DNA of 64,000 nt from Lactarius indigo (Eukaryota; Basidiomycota; Agaricomycetes; Russulales; Russulaceae). Below are positions 33,910-46,073 of the stretch, piece after piece (the first letter of the stretch is position 1; the number at the start of each line of letters is the position of its first letter). The stretch covers positions 248,001 to 312,000 of the forward strand of contig JAFKAC010000051.1 of NCBI GenBank assembly GCA_025766275.1, written 5' to 3'. The translations under genes and the position numbers were made by a program. A model generated the notes under the pieces. It did no database searches. It saw only the letters and a list, made by a program, of their open reading frames with translations, and had not been told where the DNA came from.

Positions 33910-33996
33910 CTACAATGGGCCCACATGGGCTTTGCCGACTGACACGGCACAATTGCACATGGGCTTTACCGAGTCTATCGCAAGGATTTGCGTCAT
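33910..33996 (-). repeat. Right terminal inverted repeat (87 bp, imperfect)
   Basis: Inverse of 2938-3024, ending ATTTGCGTCAT at the transposon boundary. Confidence 0.88.
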
Positions 33997-34002
33997 GGGC
34001 TC

Positions 34003-34326
34003 GTGGTACTAGGGAATAATGACTACCACAGGTTCACGGAGGCGGAGTCGTGGCCGCGAAAAATCTATCCAGACGAAGCTGCTCGTCTCGCAAGACAATT
34101 ACTGGAGCGCGGTGCGGATGTGAATGCACAAAACGAAGACCACGAAACCCCGTTACACCTTGCGTCACGCCTTCGATTGCTCGAGATGGCGCGAATACTT
34201 CTCAAGCACGGTGCCGATGTGAATGTGAAGAACTTGGAGGGAAAGTCGGCTTTGCAGGTTGCTTCCGGGAGAAAGAGGAAGGCAATGAAACGATTGCTGT
34301 CGGAATACACCGCCAACCAAGCATGA
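34003..34326 (+). pseudogene. NLR copy 1, 3' remnant (last ankyrin repeats)
   Basis: Homologous to the last ~108 codons of copies 2 and 3: starts in the VVLGNHDYH segment, then ARQLLERGADVNAQNEDHETPLHLAS, a final repeat NVKNLEGKSALQVAS and the shared C-terminus RKRKAMKRLLSEYTANQA (written here in parts). Same stop context as copies 2/3. Separated from its 5' part by the transposon and lacking the repeats between. Confidence 0.92.
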
Positions 34327-37300
34327 TATGTAGTCGTGATGGGCCTGCTTTATGATACAGTATAGAAACGTTGCATTGTTTGACAAATTCATTCGGATAC
34401 ACGGTTTGTAGGTAGTAGCCATATATGGAGCGTATTGAAGATCCCGCGCGTCACCTCTGCCCACCTGACCATTCACGAAACCGTTATCCTCGCCCCTACC
34501 CTCGCTCATGACAACCGACCAGCCCAACACGGGAAAGCATCAGTGCACCGCATGTCATACAATTTAATGAGGCCGCCGACCACACACATGTAACGTCACC
34601 ACGGGAGATGATACAAGCGCAGGTAGTAAACAGTCAGGGTGTCATCCGCCCCACGAGAATGGACGGGAAAAATAACGCCAGAAGGTAGAAAATACCGCAC
34701 TGGGGAGATCCATGGCACGCGGGATTATGCGAACACGGAATAAAGTGAAATTTGTATGCGTTGGGTTAGTCTGGGAGGGAACGAGAAGTTGTGAGTGGTG
34801 TTAGACGGAGGATGCCCATTGAGATATATTTGCCGAAACCTAGCGGGAAATTCTTGCCGGCAGATGGGAAACCCGCGTCTAGTGCTGTCTGTTGGGATAA
34901 AGGAGAGGAGGGCGAAATAGGGATTGATTGGTGAGGGAGCGTAGTCCTTGGAAAGGAAGGGAGTGATGTGAATGGTTTCAGTACAAGGAGGAGTGCGTAG
35001 CGCTGTGCTTACACTTGAAAGTTGGCGAGTACAAACATATTTCGTCACCGACGGACATGCGAACTTGACTTTTGTCAGTGAAGACCAGCAGCGGCACGAG
35101 CCTGCACTACGTCACCCAGGGCTGCCCATTCACGGAGGTGATGCATCACATACGCCATGACATCACCGGATCACCTCCAGAGCCGCCAAAGCGGAACGAA
35201 CCCTGCAGGAGGGGCAGTGATGACCTCAGGAGAAAGGCGCGCTGCGAGAATATGCGAGAGTGAAGAAGTGCGACCTAGGAAGTGCAGTGTGACTGATGCT
35301 ATCGTGGAGAGAATGCCGATATCGGTCGTTGACCGAGTCAGAGATGCGGACCAAGGTCTGTGCCCTTGAACTTCCAAGCTTCGGTGCTGATGATGGGGCG
35401 TTGAGAACCAGATGCCTTGCAGAGACGAATCCTAATACCAGGCGGGTGATAAGGACGGTAGAGGAGGTGACTGTTTGTTGCGTGAATGTGCGCAAGTAGG
35501 TGTAGGGAGGACCAAGGGGAGGACTATTTGGATGCCATTCAATTTCTGCGTGAGAGAACCGGAACGGGAAATGTAACGCACCCTTCAAGGAACCTCGAGC
35601 AAGAAAAAAAACTCGCAGTAGATCGCCCCAAGGGAGCTCTGCCTCTGACGCATCGATGCCGGATCGGAACAAGGTGAGAAGGATTCGAATCGGGAATGAC
35701 ACTTGTCGAACGAGAAGACAGTGCAGCGTTGCGTGGTCAGTTTAGCCGGCAAATACCGGTCGTTCCCATGTGAGTCTGCCATTTTACAGTACTGTATTCA
35801 CTCTAGGGCCACGTCTCACGCTCGCGAGAAGATAGGCAGATTACGCATTCGAAGGAGCCTAGCGCGACATTCTCGTTCGCATTGAGTCTTTGACCGACAT
35901 TCCACTTTGGTCCCTACATCACAACGTGCGCGCCGAGTAGCTAGTAACTACTGATGTAGAACCGCATGTATCGCAGCTAGAAGTGACCGCAATAGCACCA
36001 ATAGCACGTAAACCGCCTCAGGGACTGTCGAAGAACTCAACGGGGGTCGTATTGATCTGCGAGATAAGATAACGATAAGGGATGCACTCAACTTGGCTCC
36101 ATTCGTGCCCGCGACCCATTTCCCTCCTTCCACAAGACTGACTCGCACCAGCAAGTCAAGAGAACCCGCTCCGTACCGAAAAGCTATCATTGAAAACGGG
36201 ACCAGTCTCAAGTTTGCTATAGCCGCGGTCGCCGCGGTGGAGAGAAGTTGTGCCGTGTCAAGAGTGCCAGGTAACTTTCGAGCCCTTTTACTTTTGCGTG
36301 AACTAAACTCCTACACAAACGCAAGAGCATGGTATGAGGTATTGAACCTCGGGAGACCTGAAGACCCATAATCATGTACGGTCGATCGTACGCGCAAGGC
36401 GTGCTGTTCTACCTTGGTGGTACCCTGCGTGGTCAACGCAGCCCAGAAACCTGCCATGAGTAACGCAGATCGAGAGTGGAGAGCGGAATCGCTTGACGCG
36501 AAGGCAAAGGCGGTCCAGTGGTAGCCACTAGCGCATAAGCCAGTCCGAAGAAAAGATGTGAGGGTAGATTATCATTGTGCAGTGTTTTCGTTTATAAGTC
36601 GGTAAAAGCATAGATATTCTGGCACCGAACCTGAATGCCTGAAGCTTGAAGCTTGAAGGGCAAGTAATTGCAACTTTTCAAGGGAATGGACCCCAGGTCC
36701 ATATTACTCACACGGCGTCCTGAGTCCAACCAGTGAAGCGTCACAGACGCAGGCCCATGTAGCAACCATGCTCCAGTTATCGTTCGAGATAAACAGACGG
36801 GATTAGGGTCGACACTGGCATGTTGACACACTTTAGTAGCGTCTAAGCCTGTCGCACGAAACGGTGTTCTGCCAAGCAACCAGGGTACATCGTCGTCGTG
36901 GCTCTGCCCTACAATACATTAGAGTAGAAATGGGTTTGTCGTATTTTCTTGATAAGTGGATAGTATATACTATAATAGACATCTGTGAAGCGTAAAAGGC
37001 TATCACACGCCAGCCCTGTGATAAAACATATGCCCGGCGCCAAGATAACTCGCACGCGGACGCTCAACACTTCAACACCCTACCCCGTCAACCCACGAAT
37101 ACATTATCCCTGCCCCTACCTGCGCCCGTGACGCCTCCCGCACTCGTCAGAGCCTCGGCTTAGGCCAGCATCGAGCATGCGGCTTCTCTCGCACTGCCGC
37201 CGGCACCAGGCGGCATTACAGGAGAAGATGCAAGCCGCCAGTAAATAGTCGGGATGCCAAACGCCTCGTAGGCACAGGACAAACAATGCTAGAGGCGGAT

Positions 37301-38659
37301 GAGCACTGCAGCAGAGATGTATGCAGCGCAGAATCGTGAGCGAGAAGGGTGCTGCGATTTGAATGGAGAGGTCGTCCATGATGAGGAGGGGTAGGCGACA
37401 GGAGCACGGCACGGCGTATAGTGTGTCTGTTTGGGAAGGACAAGTGAGAGGAGTTGGCGAGGAAATATACTCCTTGGATAAAAGGTATGACATGAACGAC
37501 ACTCGTACGAGGGGCTGCTTGTGTACTTGCATTTGAAAGTTGGCAAATACGAACCCATTTCATCACGCATGTGTTATACCCAATTTTATTGGGAGAGCAA
37601 AGCGGGTTTGCAGTGAGCCTACTAGAAGGAAGTCGAGGGCAGGAGAGATGGTTGCTGCGAGAATATGCGTGAGCGATCCAGGAGTCGCTGGAAACATAGT
37701 CACGAATCACGTCGCTCATCTGTGCAGCGCTCGTAGTTCATACGTTTCCGCGTATTCGGGAGATTGGCCATCCTCTTCAACCTTGGCTCCTTTCTCGGTG
37801 CTCTCGTGGACCCGAATCGGCACGCCATAAGCAAAGTTCCCATCCAGTGATGAGGGTAACAGACATTTCGGCCCCAAAGTTTAACCCTATCCCCCGTCGC
37901 CGTTGCGCAGATGGCGTACAAAGTGTGAGACGGATTGCAGACGCACAGTGAAGGAAGTGTCAATATCAGCCATCCGAGTCTCGATAGAGTCGAGATTAGG
38001 GCCGGGATTGGTGCGGCCAAGGCATCCTTGAATTCCAGGCTACGGTGTCGATGGTGGGGTATAGGGGAAACCGGAGCCGTTTAGAGATGGAACGAACCCT
38101 ACTGGACAGGCGATAAGGACGGTTGCGGAGACAAGTGGTCGCTGTATGCATGGATGTGGGCGAATGGGGAGTAGAGATGCCATTTGGTATTCGGGCGACA
38201 TTCCGTTTGTGAGCGAGAGAACTGGAATAGGAGAGATAGCGCACATTTTAACGGACCGAGCATTTTCTGACTCCGGCGACAAAAGTTCCGCTCCATTCAC
38301 CGCCCGAGTTCTCACTTTGGAGAGGGGCAATGTAAGAGGGACAGGAGGCGGCGGCTCGGTCCTATGTGTGCGGGGTCGAGATTTCTGGATCCGAGATGGC
38401 ATGAGGAAGTGATATTCGGGGAAGTTGGACCAGATTTCTTGGGTCACGACACTTGTCGAGCGAGAAGACGATGAGAGCGAGGCGGAGATATCGGTTTGGC
38501 TGACAAACAGTACCAATCACCGGACTTCCGCGTTCCGTTCCACATGAGTTCGCTGTTTCTTGTAACTCTTCTATGATAGTTCTCGCCCTACAGTACTAGT
38601 AGTTTCGACTCCATCGCGACGGAACATAAGCAGATGCCGCTTTCGAATAATTCTCCCAT
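34327..38659. other. NLR spacer, gene-free, segmentally duplicated
   Basis: Two duplicated blocks. 34327-~36640 matches 56547-~58840 closely and 46074-~47000 partly. From ~36860 it matches ~48470 onward and ~59260 onward. No ORF looks like a gene; the longer ones shift frame between copies, as expected for non-coding sequence. Confidence 0.75.
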
Positions 38660-39641
38660 GACAATTCCTTTAGCGGGGCTCCTTGAACCGCAACCACCAC
38701 CATGGGCGGTTTTTCCCACGGTAAAAACCGGGGCAAGGATGGGTGTCTAGTACACCCTCGGTCACCGACGGCCCCCTAAAACGTCTTAATCATAATGAAC
38801 CCACCCATCATAGGGACCTTTTGACCAACACGACGCACCAATGTCGTGTAATGCCTGTCCCGTATGTCTACCAGTCACCAACCTGCGGGAGACCATAATA
38901 CCCACTGCCAAGCCCAATAAAACCCCCCTGGATGTTGAAAACGTAGTCACATACTCAGTAAGGACTTCAATACGGCATAAAGAGAACCCAACCAACAGGA
39001 TTTCTCTGAACACGACGATATACGGCTTGACCCTGTCGCCTGCCCACAACCCAGTTTTCAACTGCCACCAAATACAAGCACAACTTAGCCAAATAGTCGC
39101 CAAATAAAATCACGCATGTACAAACAAATTCGACGAAAATAAACCAAACACGCTACACACGACTCCTTGAGTCCTTGAGGAGCGCACATAGAAAGCCAAC
39201 TGCTTCACCCTGCCCATGAGATCAAAAACTGATGGCTATGAGTGATCAAGGGAACACTATTAACAAACAACAAGATAATCATAACTAAGACTAAGAGAAG
39301 TAGTGCCATGATGCAGTCAGTGGACAGCACATGGAAGGAAGCCCTCAGCCGGGAACGGGAACTACCGCCCAACTGGATGAAAGACAGTGAGGTTTTAGGG
39401 TAGGAGAGCACGTAGCGTCTGGACCTGAGATGATCACGTGCACTGAGTCCCACACTACCCCAAACACCATGGGGCGTGCGTAAAGGCATCTTCCCTCACA
39501 TCTGGGCTTCGGCCCGGCTACACGCGGGCTAGATAGGGCTGATGGTAAATCTCCTGCTATCTAGCACTTATTTTCGGTAATTAGGGACAAGGTAGTTACC
39601 GGAAATAAAACGCTCTCCAAAAAAAAAGACAATTCCTTTAG
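38660..39641 (+). mobile_element. PolyA retroposon insertion with 14-bp target duplication
   Basis: 954-bp insert (38674-39627) ending in A9, flanked by GACAATTCCTTTAG at 38660-38673 and 39628-39641. The matching spacers near 50,230 and 62,190 lack it (empty sites). It starts GGGGCTCC-like after the duplication and has no reverse transcriptase frame. It is therefore a 5'-truncated LINE, a SINE or another non-autonomous element moved by target-primed reverse transcription. Its 3' ~200 bp resemble 1-245. Confidence 0.85.
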
Positions 39642-41229
39642 CATTGAGTCGTTGATCGACACTCCACTCCTCTGCTTCCTACAGCCGTAGAACCACACGT
39701 ATCACGGCTAGATATGATTACAATGATATTTGATAGCACCCGAAGAATTTCAGCGACAGTTGAATAACTCAAGGGGGATGATGCTGATCTGCGATAAGAT
39801 AACGACGACTTGATTGGAACGTACCCGACTCGGTTTTCGTGTCCGCGACCCCTTCCGCAAGACCAACTAGAAGTGCCAAAGAGAACTCACCCCATATCGT
39901 ACAGCTATCGACGGCTCTCGAATTTGCGACAGCTGCAGTCACTGTGGCTGCCAGAGGTGGAGAGGAGACGGGTGTCAGGACTGCTGTGTAGCCTTTGAAC
40001 CATTCTACTTTTGTGCGGACGAAACTCCTACGAGTTCGAGAACTCCTGAGGTACTGTGTCACGCACGACTCGGAGCGAGCCACGGGATCTTGTACATTCG
40101 CCAATACGTGCTACGTGCGCTGTTCTACCTTGATGGTACCCTTCCTGCTTAGTACGCCCCAGAAGTCCGCCATGAGTAACGCAAATTGGGAGTGGGAGTG
40201 CGGACGCTTGATGTAGAGGCAGTGCTGGCGGCAACTACTAGCGCAAGGCCAGTCGGAAAAAAAAATGTGGGAAAGAAGGAGGCTTGATGGTCGTTGTGTG
40301 ATGGGATATTGTTTTCGTGTGTGAGTTGGTAAATATCCATAGAAATTCTGGAATGGAACTTGGAGGACAAGCAACCACAACCTGTGTCAAGGGAAACGGC
40401 CCAGGTCCATCCTCGCACGTCCAAGAATCTTACCAGTGTAATGTGTACAGACGCAGGCACGTATGACGACCACGCTCCGGTCATTGATCGAAACAAACAA
40501 ACAGAATTGACAACATTGACAGGTTGATGTCCTTGAGGAAGATAATCGTAAACAAAAATTCATAGGCGACCCCGGTACGCACCTAAAAGCGACATCCCCA
40601 CCGTTATCCTCGCTCGTGCTAGCCCTCCTGGGCTTTGCCACTGCCTTGGTGCGCGGCGCGTCATAACTCCTAGTGAGCGTATCGCCTCTAGTAGGCCACA
40701 AGACTGTTCTTAAATACCATTAATTGCTACCAATAACCATATTCTGACCGAAGTATCGGTGCCTGGCATCGGTGTGGGCAGTTGGGGATTGGGGGGCCTA
40801 GCGTCCTACGAGAGCTGGGACAAACACTTTCATGGGATTGGACAGATAGGAAGCGTACAGCGTGGATGAATCTGGTAGAAGATCGTATTTTCCAGTTGGA
40901 TGTCGTCCCCATTTGTGAGAGGGGGCGAACGGGAGCGAACAGGGGATAGAAAGAGCGCCCATTGAGGACTGAGAAGGAGTTGCGTATCGCTGGTAAGTTA
41001 CGATCCGGTCACGATTGAACCGGTCCGGATATGCCCCTATGAGCGCTTGTCTCAATCAGTCAACGCCATCAAGTCAAGTCATGTGTGCTGGGCGCCGCAG
41101 GGCTGTGCTTTGGGCTGTGCGCGCTACTTGCATACACGAGGAAGGGTAACGTTCCCACCCGAGAAACCCTGTCCTCGTCTCGCATTTTCGACCTACACTC
41201 TTATCTAGTTCAAAGTTCCAATAAAAATC
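39642..41229. other. Spacer and upstream region of NLR copy 2
   Basis: Duplicated at ~50,235-51,714 and ~62,190-63,820. The last ~150 bp (GGGCTGTGCGCGCTACTTGC..., CGAGAAAC) are conserved ahead of all copies and probably hold the promoter. No gene seen. Confidence 0.65.
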
Positions 41230-44200
41230 ATGTCAACCAGTCTTCAGCCGTCCTCCTCAACTCCAAACTTTCATCCGATCTTCGAGAAGGCCCTCAAAGA
41301 GTATAAGAAGAAGACCGGAAAAGAAATTTCGACCCACCCGCTCGCGGAAGAGATAAATGGCTGTAGTTCTATCGAAGCCATCCTCACCGTACTTCAAGGG
41401 AAAGCCAACGAACTCAATCAATCCCAGACCAGCGACGAGCGACTCACAAAGTGGCTTACGCCAACCGTGAATGTCCTCAACGCTCTCTCTTCCACCCTTG
41501 GCGGAGGCATTGGCACAGTGAGCCCCAGCGTGTTACCTGATTATCGCTTGTGTCCTAACGTCAATTCCAGGTATTTCCCCCAACCAAAATTATATTTTCG
41601 GCGATGAGTATCCTCCTCGTAGTGAGTTGACTCTCCGCGTTTGATAACCCTTGATAACCCCCCATTTCCCACAGGCGGCTAAGGGTACCGCAGCGAGCCG
41701 CGATATACTCGTCGAGCTCTTCGAGAGAATTGAAAACTTCTTTGTTCGCCTCCAGACTCACACCGAAGTCCCACCGGCCGTACAGATGACGGATGTGATG
41801 GGGAAAGTTATGGCTGAAGTTCTTTCTATACTTGCGGTCGCGACGAAGGTGATGAATCAAAGCCGAAGGAGTTAGTTGATCTTCGCCACAAAGCTTTCCC
41901 TCGCTGATATTCGCCCAGAAGCATTTCTTAAGAGGCTTGTGGGAAGGAACGATATCGAGGACGCGTTGGTGAAGTTGGATAAATTGGAACAGGGGGAGCT
42001 CCGGATGGTGTCTTCGCAAGTGTTAAAGACCACCAGCGATCTAAAGAACACGACAAACGATATCAAGGCCGTCACAAGTGATATCAAGGATGCTACCAGT
42101 GATATCAAGGACGGTGCGTAGATATTTCGTCTCGCGGAACGATTCGTACCGAACCTCTTCGGGATTAGATACGAAGGAAACGAAAGTGATGGTACAGCAG
42201 ATCGTCAGCGATGTCACATCCCGCGAATGTTCGTTTGCTCACAACCTCACCACAAATACTTGTAAAGCTCACATATAATTGTAGGGGAGCGGCTCAGAGG
42301 ATGGTTGACTCCGCCTGATCCATCAACAAACCACACCAATGCGTGCGGCACCCAGCACGAGAGAACCGCAGCCTGGGTTTTCAACGAAGATATATTTAAA
42401 GAGTGGGAGTCGTCCCAGTCTGGATCCTTATTGTGGATTCACGGCAAAGGTATGGGTGTTTTCGCACTGCTGGGTTCACATCTCACTGACTACTCCTACT
42501 TTTGTAGCGGGTTCGGGGAAGAGCATCCTCTGGTTCGCCATTCTGTTTTTCTCTCCATTTATAGATGTTTATGTCCTCGTCCGGCTCTGCGATTATCCAG
42601 CATCTCATCACTCTCCGCGATGCTGGGTTAGCCTCCATTGCCTATTTCTATTTTGATTTTAGAGACGACAATAAGAAGCATCGCCGCGGCCTCCTTTCTT
42701 CACTTCTATTACAGCTTTCTTCCCGGTCTACGGATTGTCTCAATATACTTACCCACGTCTATTCGACCCACGACGCTGGCAAGGAGCAGCCCAGTGAACG
42801 TGCTTTGGTGCAATGCCTCAAAGACATGCTCCTGGCGCCGTCACTGTCTCAACTCCCCACTTACGTCGTCTTGGACGCCCTTGATGAATGTCCCAACACC
42901 TACGGGATACCAACTCCGCGAGGACATGTCCTCGAACTTGTAAAAGATCTTGTTGACCTCCGCCTTCCGAATCTACACATGTGCATTACCAGTCGCTGGG
43001 AGAATGATATCCGGACCGTTCTCGAGCCTTTGGCATCGGGCCGCTTCTCCCTTCATGATCAACCTGGACAGAAGAACGACATCAGCGAATACGTCAGCGC
43101 TGTTGTTCAATCTGACCCCCAAATGAAAAGCTGGCGGGAAGATGACAGAAGTCTAGTCATCGAGACACTCTCGGAGAAAGCCGATGGCATGTAAGGCGAT
43201 GCTTCATTCCAGTCCATACTTCCCTGATTTTATTGTACAGGTTCCGATGGGTCTTTTGTCAGTTGGAGATGTTGAGGCATTGCCTCGCTCCCAGTCTCCG
43301 GCGTCAACTTGACGAACTACCGAAAAGCCTGGACGAGACGTATGAGCGGGTCTTGAAGGAGATCGAGTCCACCAACCAAGGCCAATACGCGCGTCGTCTG
43401 TTGCAGTGCCTTGCCGTGGCTTGTCGTCCGCTTCGTGTCGAGGAGTTCGCAGAGGTACTTGCGTTTGACCTTGACACGACCGATGGAGAGATCCCGAGGC
43501 TTCATGCGGAATGGCGCTGGGAAGATCAAGAGCGAGCAGTTTTGTCTGCTTGTTCGAGCTTGGTTTCCATTGTCGACGGCAAAAATCCCAACGGCGAATA
43601 TTGCCGGGTTGTCCAATTTTCACATTTTTCGGTGAAAGAATACCTCACATCAAATCGTCTTGTCGCCGCGAGCGGAGATATATCACGGTACCACATCCTT
43701 CCCGAACCTGCACACTTGATACTTGCGCGTGCCTGCCTTGGGGTTCTACTCAACTTGGATAATCGCGTTGACAAAGAGAGCGGCGGCAAGCACAACGACG
43801 ACATCCCTTTACTTACGTATGCTGCCGTACACTGGGCATCCCACGCTCAAGTCGGTAGCGTGTCATCACGTCTGAAGGATGCGATGGAGACTCTCTTTGA
43901 CTTGGACAAGCCATACTTCTTGGAGTGGGTACGAATACACGACATAGACCCTGATATATCTGATATACCTGAGTTCTGGAAAAGACACTATCCCCAACCC
44001 CTGTACTATGCCGCTCTTTGCGGATTCTATGACCTCGTTCGGCTCCTCATCCTTAAACACCCGGAGCAAGTAAATGACCGTGATGGAAACCTCGAGTTTC
44101 CTCTAGTCGCGGCCCTATCCAGAAAACACTTTCAGGTTGCCGAGCTTCTTGTTGAGCACGGCGCACGTATCAATGTTCGCGGACACCCTCCACTTTTCCA

Positions 44201-46073
44201 CACCATCCGAGTATTAGGAGATGCTCGTGTCGACTCCGTGCAGTTCCTGCTTAGATGTGGCGCAGATGTGAACGCCACGGAGGAGAATTTTTGGACCCCA
44301 CTGCATATAGCAGCAGAAATGGGAAATCTCAAGGTAGCTCAGATGTTACTCGAACACGGAGCAGAAGTCGATTGTCGGAACGACAAGGGGCAAACTCCAT
44401 TACACTTAGTGTCGAACAGGAAGTCCGGCGAATATGAAGGCGAACGTGAACGTGAACGTGCTATTCTTGCGCGAATATTGGTGGAGCGTGGTGCGGACGT
44501 GATGGCACAAGATGAGGACAAGGCAACCCCGTTACATTTCGCATCAGGTTTCGCGCGGGCCGAGATTACCCAGCTGCTGCTCTACCACGACGCAAACCCC
44601 CGGGCAGAGAATATCCAAGGCCGGAGCCCACTGCACGAGGTGTCACGAGGCATCCACCGATATAAAACCTATCCTTACCTCGGACTTGGTTCTGGGGACC
44701 CTGCGTATCACCGCAAAATAGCTCCCGATGTTGCACTGCTTCTACTAGAACGCGGCATAGACATGAATGCACTAGATAAGGACCACGCAACCCCGTTACA
44801 TTTTGCATCCTCCCATGGGATGCTCGAGGTCACACGACTACTGCTCGATCATGGTGCGAAGGCCGATGCGGAGAATGTTTGGGGCCAGACCCCTCTTCAC
44901 CTAGTATCGCTGCACGAAGAGTTCACTAACGAAAACCCCGATGTCGCACGGCTATTACTGAAGCTCGGAATGGATGTTAACGCGCGAGATAAGGACCAGG
45001 CAACCCCTTTACATTTCGCGTGTTCCCGTGGGCACTTTGAGACGGCACTGATGTTGCTTGACCACGGAGCCGAAGTCAACGCACAGAACGCTGATGGCCA
45101 GACCCCATTACACCATGCTATAAATGATCGCATATACAATAATGCCCGTGTTGCACCGCTACTGTTGGAGAGGGGCGCGGATGTGAATGCACGAGACAAG
45201 GATCAAGAAACCCCGTTACATTTGGCGTCTTATCACTACTCGACGGAGACCATGCTGGTACTGCTCGATCATGGTGCAGAAACTGACGTACAGAATGCAG
45301 ACGGCCAGACCCTATTACACCGAGTAACACAAAGTACATTGTATAACACATCCCGTCATACGCTTGCGCGGCTATTGTTAGAGCGCAGCATGGACGTAAA
45401 TGCACGAGACAAGACCCAGGCAACCCCATTACATTTTGCATCCTACCATGGGCTTGTCGATGTCGCAAAGGTGCTGCTCGACCATGGGGCAAGTGCTAAT
45501 GCGGAGGACATCCAGGGCCAGATTCCATTACACCAAGTATCACAAAGCTTACGCCATTTGGGATTTGGTCCCCATGTTGTGCGGCTATTGTTGGAGCACG
45601 GTGTGGACGTAAATGCACAAGACAAAGAACAGGCAACCCCGTTACATTTAGCATCCTACTATGGGAATACCGGCGTCGCAAAGGAGTTACTTGACCATGG
45701 GGCACGGGTTAACGCGGAAGACATCCGAGGCCAGACGCCACTACACCGAGTGGTACTAGGCAATCACGACTACCACAGTTTCACGATGGCGAAGCCGTGG
45801 GATCGAAAAAGCCATCCTGACGAAGCTGCTCGTGTCGCACGACAATTACTGGAGCGCGGTGCGGATGCGAATGCACAAAACGAAGACCACGAAACCCCGT
45901 TACACCTGGCGTCACGCCTTCGATTGCTTGAGATGGCGCGAATACTTCTCAAGCACGGAGCTAACGTCAACGTGAAGAACTTGGAGGGAAAGTCACCTTT
46001 GCAGGTTGCTTCCGGGAGAAAGAGGAAGGCAATGAAACGATTGTTGTCGGGATACTCTGCCAACCAAGCATGA
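41230..46073 (+). CDS. NLR copy 2: helical N-terminus, NACHT, ankyrin repeats (1,472 aa if spliced like copy 3)
   Basis: Cytosolic STAND receptor. Exons by homology: 41230-41517, 41571-41621, 41675-41870, 41919-42113, 42169-42228, 42285-42449, 42508-42532, 42585-43190, 43241-46073. Walker A GKAGSGKS spans exons 6-7; Walker B is LDALDE. About 19 ankyrin units fill the last exon, alternating a canonical 33-residue unit with a longer one (GQTPLH..V type). The acceptor before 42585 reads TCCG/GCTCT, whereas copies 1 and 3 have TCAG/CTCT, so the intron after the P-loop lacks its AG; without splicing the frame stops soon after. The gene may be a recent pseudogene or use an alternative site. Confidence 0.9.

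Larger units (their letters stand above)
2938..33996 (+). mobile_element. KDZ-superfamily cargo DNA transposon carrying TET/JBP (31,059 bp, nested Gypsy included)
   Basis: Bounded by ATGACGCAAAT (2938-2948) and its inverse ATTTGCGTCAT (33986-33996), which begin 87-bp imperfect terminal inverted repeats. Inside lie subterminal repeat arrays at both ends, a KDZ transposase, a TET/JBP dioxygenase and seven other spliced genes. It interrupts the last exon of NLR copy 1: homology stops near 2,910-2,936 and resumes at 34,003. No 8-bp target duplication is visible (flanks agcacata / gggctcgt), and about 2 kb of host gene is missing, so deletion or recombination accompanied or followed insertion. Without the Gypsy the element would be ~23.1 kb. 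KDZ elements and their association with TET/JBP genes in Agaricomycetes are published; this copy's structure is read directly here. Confidence 0.92.

Noticed and set aside
2921..34004. Target-site duplication GGGCACGA / GGGCTCGT
   Set aside because: Two mismatches in eight and not adjacent to the left TIR; treated as chance.
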